Part shown: piece by piece, positions 7,499-9,603 of the stretch
Layout: every line of letters starts with the position of its first letter
Numbering within the stretch: position 1 is the first letter of the stretch
NCBI GenBank assembly: GCA_964542055.1
Contig: CAZITB010000106.1
Coordinates: 1-9,603, forward strand
Source of the DNA: CAZITB01 sp964542055
GTDB lineage: Bacteria; Planctomycetota; Phycisphaerae; Sedimentisphaerales; CAMDDF01
DNA length: 9,603 nucleotides
Direction of reading: 5' to 3'
Made by a program: the position numbers and the translations under genes
The notes under the pieces: model-generated
What the model saw: only the letters and a program-made list of their open reading frames with translations
Told to the model about the DNA's origin: nothing
The model's database searches: none

Positions 7499-7509
7499 GG
7501 AGGTGTATC

Positions 7510-9039
7510 ATGTTTAAAACTTTAGTTAGCTTTGTTTTGGTCGCTGGTTCGGCAATGTTTTTGCCCGGCTGTTGTCCTTTTGCCGATCAAACGGAATCTC
7601 AGCGGTTAAATGATTCTGCTCAAAAGAGACCACAACAAAGAACGATGGAGACAGAAGAATTTGAGGTTATTTACCCATGTGAGGGATGCGGGGTGCTGAA
7701 AATCAAAAAGGAAATGCCCGAAGAAGTTCAGCTAGGCAGAGAATTTACCTATTATATCACTGCTGAAAATCTTACCGACAGGCAACTGGCAGACGTTGTG
7801 ATTACCGAGTATATGAATAATGATTTTGAATTTGTGCGCTCAGACCCAAAGCCGCAAACAGTTGAAGGAAACTTAATTGAATGGAGGCTCGCTTCAATCA
7901 AACCCCAGGGCAGTCGCAGGATCAGTGTTGTTGGAACAGCTGGTTCGGTAGGTGATCTAAGGCAATGTGCGACAGCGACATATAAGATGCCGGCATGTGC
8001 TACGACCACGGTTGTTGAAGCTAAGCTTGCGCTGAATAAAACCGCTCCGGAGATGGTAGTTATTTGTGATAATATTCCATTGCAATATACTGTAAGGAAT
8101 ACCGGAACAGGTACAACAACTGAGGTTGTGATAAATGATCAGCTTCCACAGGGAATGAGCCTGGTTGGCGGTGGTAATACCGTAAATATTCCAGTTGGAA
8201 TATTAAAGCCCGGCGAAAGCAAGGATTTTACAGTTATGACAGTTGCCGACCAGACCGGCCAATTTTCCAGCAAAGCTGTTGCAAGAGCTGCAGGCGATAT
8301 GAGAGCTGAGTCGAGTGAAACTGCTGTAGAAGTAATTGAGCCTGTTTTGGCTATTGAAAAGACCGGCAGGGATTCGGTTTATGTAGATCGAAATCTCACA
8401 TACGACATTACTGTGAGCAATGAAGGAAATGCGCCCACAACGGGTTTGGTTGTTGAAGATATGATACCCGCAGGAGCAGAGTTTTCTAATGCTTCTATGG
8501 GCGGCCAACGTGAAGGCAACATGGTTGTATGGCGTTTAGGATCACTTGCGCCGGGAGCATCAGAGCAGCTGCAAGTAACTTATGTACCCGCAGTAAAGGG
8601 TGAAACTCGCAATACTGTTAGAGCCAGCGCAGAATGTGCCCAGGCAGTTGAAAGCTCTGTGGTAACAGCAGTGGAAGGAATAGCAGCGGTACTTCTGGAA
8701 GTTGTCGATATACATGACCCAATCGAAGTCGGCCAGAATGAAACTTATGAAATCACCGTGACCAACCAGGGTTCGGCTCAAGCAACTAATGTTGCAATAA
8801 CTGCAGAACTTGATCAGGGCATGGAATATGTAAGAGGCAGCGGCCCAACCGCAGTTAGTGTAAGCGGTAATAAAGTTACTTTTGCAAGTTTGCCTTCTAT
8901 TGCTCCAAAAGACGAAGTTACGTGGAAAGTTGTAGTTAAAGCACTTGAACCAGGCGGCAAGAGAGTGCTGGTTACCATGGATTGCGATCAGATAGATCCA
9001 GCAGTGGCGGAAACAGAATCCACACACTTCTATGAATAA
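7510..9039 (+). CDS. Lipoprotein with four tandem DUF11 domains
   Basis: This is a 509-residue exported protein. The ATG at 7510 is chosen because a perfect GGAGGT (7499-7504) lies five bases upstream and it places a signal peptide at the N-terminus; the earlier ATG at 7444 would add a charged, unsuitable leader. Residues 1-20 form a signal peptide with lipobox L-P-G-C, so C21 is probably lipidated (proline at -2 is atypical). A polar linker with C57-x2-C60 leads to four immunoglobulin-like DUF11 repeats at about 62-168, 171-275, 278-387 and 394-505. They show recurrent elements such as 'YxIxVxNxG', 'VVxDxxPxGxxF' and 'WxLxSxxPxxS'. Cysteines at the last strand of repeats one, three and four (153, 376, 492) are replaced by Ala/Gly in repeat two. 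DUF11 repeats occur in large cell-surface proteins, including chlamydial OmcB. A structural envelope role is inferred. The next gene follows after 28 bp, probably in the same operon. Confidence 0.8.
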   Translation: MFKTLVSFVLVAGSAMFLPGCCPFADQTESQRLNDSAQKRPQQRTMETEEFEVIYPCEGCGVLKIKKEMPEEVQLGREFTYYITAENLTDRQLADVVITEYMNNDFEFVRSDPKPQTVEGNLIEWRLASIKPQGSRRISVVGTAGSVGDLRQCATATYKMPACATTTVVEAKLALNKTAPEMVVICDNIPLQYTVRNTGTGTTTEVVINDQLPQGMSLVGGGNTVNIPVGILKPGESKDFTVMTVADQTGQFSSKAVARAAGDMRAESSETAVEVIEPVLAIEKTGRDSVYVDRNLTYDITVSNEGNAPTTGLVVEDMIPAGAEFSNASMGGQREGNMVVWRLGSLAPGASEQLQVTYVPAVKGETRNTVRASAECAQAVESSVVTAVEGIAAVLLEVVDIHDPIEVGQNETYEITVTNQGSAQATNVAITAELDQGMEYVRGSGPTAVSVSGNKVTFASLPSIAPKDEVTWKVVVKALEPGGKRVLVTMDCDQIDPAVAETESTHFYE

Positions 9040-9067
9040 GATTTTTAAATTATTTAGGAAGCAAAAA

Positions 9068-9559
9068 ATGAGAAAATTAGGTTTATTGATTGTTGTTTGT
9101 GCTGTAGGGTTTTTCATGTTAGCTGGATGCGAAAACAAGGAAGATCAGAATCGAATCGCAGAACTGGAAACAGAACTTTCTCAAATCAAAGCTAAGTTAA
9201 GCGAAGTTCTTGAGGAAAATAAATCTTTAAATCAAAAAATTGAAGATATGCGAAATCAGGTTGCCGAAGCAGAAGCTGTTTCTAAAGCCTCAAAGCGCAT
9301 CGAAGGACAACTAAGTGCAATCGAACAAGAGAAGACAGCAATAACAAAACAGCTTGCAGATTCACAACAGCGGATCAAAGATTTAACTGGGCAGGTTGAA
9401 AAATATATGAAAGATCTGACATCATTGAAGAAGACTAACAAAGAATTGAATTCTTTGATCGAACAACTTCAAACTGATACTGCCCAGCTGCAAGTTCCGG
9501 GTCAGGATGCACAAGAGCAGCAACCACAGGAGCAAACGACAGAAGATGCCGAAAAATAG
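9068..9559 (+). CDS. Small coiled-coil lipoprotein
   Basis: This is a 163-residue protein. The ATG at 9068 has AGGAAG six bases upstream and gives a clean lipoprotein signal peptide with lipobox L-A-G-C, so C21 should be the lipidated first residue. An in-frame ATG at 9032 overlaps the upstream gene and would add twelve basic residues ahead of the signal. Residues about 28-145 are almost entirely a heptad-patterned alpha-helical coiled coil (I-A-E-L-E-T-E-L, L-S-E-V-L-E-E-N, L-N-S-L-I-E-Q-L). A Gln/Glu-rich disordered tail follows, ending D-A-E-K. The architecture of lipid anchor, long coiled coil and C-terminal lysine recalls murein (Braun) lipoprotein, but it is about twice as long and sequence homology is not apparent. 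It lies 28 bp after the DUF11 gene, probably co-transcribed. Its function is unknown; an outer-membrane spacer or tether is a guess. Confidence 0.75.
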   Translation: MRKLGLLIVVCAVGFFMLAGCENKEDQNRIAELETELSQIKAKLSEVLEENKSLNQKIEDMRNQVAEAEAVSKASKRIEGQLSAIEQEKTAITKQLADSQQRIKDLTGQVEKYMKDLTSLKKTNKELNSLIEQLQTDTAQLQVPGQDAQEQQPQEQTTEDAEK

Positions 9560-9603
9560 TTCGGTTATTTGAAAATTTAAGCCGGAATAAGGTCTGATAA
9601 AAA
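9560..9603. other. Trailing intergenic bases, nothing recognised
   Basis: The 44 bases after the coiled-coil lipoprotein stop carry no open frame, hairpin-plus-T-run terminator or promoter that I can identify. The region is cut by the window edge, so the end of the transcription unit is not visible. Confidence 0.5.

Noticed and set aside
7444..7509. Earlier ATG start for the DUF11 gene
   Set aside because: It would put 22 mostly basic residues before the signal peptide and ignores the perfect GGAGGT before 7510.
8560..9138. Antisense open frame of 192 codons over the DUF11 and coiled-coil genes
   Set aside because: It spans two real genes on the other strand. The translation is rich in Cys, Phe, Asn and Ser, typical of reverse-frame noise.
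1..9603. Mobile element, CRISPR array, toxin-antitoxin or phage defence system
   Set aside because: No transposase or integrase, no regularly spaced repeats, no paired small toxin/antitoxin frames and no nuclease, helicase or defence-type domains were found. All main frames belong to envelope or metabolic families.

Overview
The window looks like a chromosomal stretch of a moderate- to low-GC, Gram-negative-type, probably anaerobic bacterium. Evidence for this: two lipoproteins with signal peptides, an indolepyruvate:ferredoxin oxidoreductase (an oxygen-sensitive iron-sulfur enzyme), and envelope polysaccharide genes. The tandem DUF11 lipoprotein and the ligase-TPR fusion are reminiscent of the Planctomycetes/PVC group, perhaps Phycisphaerae. 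That placement is inference from gene style; no rRNA or other marker gene is present. There are no tRNA or rRNA genes, CRISPR arrays, insertion sequences or phage genes.

Layout. (1) Bases 1-2665, plus strand: the end of an envelope polysaccharide locus. It holds the C-terminus of a WecA/MraY-type polyprenyl-phosphate sugar-1-phosphate transferase, overlapping by 14 bp a 761-residue O-antigen ligase/polymerase-like membrane protein with a C-terminal TPR region. (2) Bases 2706-4781, minus strand: a complete YyaL/SPATA20-type protein with a thioredoxin-like domain (CHWC) fused to a six-hairpin glycosidase-like domain. It converges on the polysaccharide locus across a 40-bp gap. (3) Bases 4782-4931: a divergent intergenic region with back-to-back sigma70-type promoters, one for each flanking gene. 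(4) Bases 4932-7273: an iorAB operon coupled through a TAATG overlap. It encodes both subunits of the enzyme that oxidatively decarboxylates aryl-pyruvates from aromatic amino acids to aryl-acetyl-CoA while reducing ferredoxin. (5) Bases 7274-7509: a 236-bp regulatory gap with a cluster of GATAA/TTATC motifs, a promoter-like element bracketed by a perfect 12-bp inverted repeat, and a leader able to fold into small hairpins. (6) Bases 7510-9559: a two-gene lipoprotein cassette, consisting of a four-repeat DUF11 lipoprotein and a small coiled-coil lipoprotein ending in lysine. Bases 9560-9603 hold nothing recognisable.

The metabolic genes (yyaL, iorAB) have no evident mechanistic link to the envelope genes on either side. 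The most interesting part is the terminal lipoprotein cassette and its elaborate upstream region. A large DUF11 protein next to a small lipoprotein loosely recalls the OmcB/OmcA outer-envelope pair of chlamydiae, which are also PVC members. Homology to that pair is not shown here. No complete novel multi-gene system can be demonstrated from the sequence alone.
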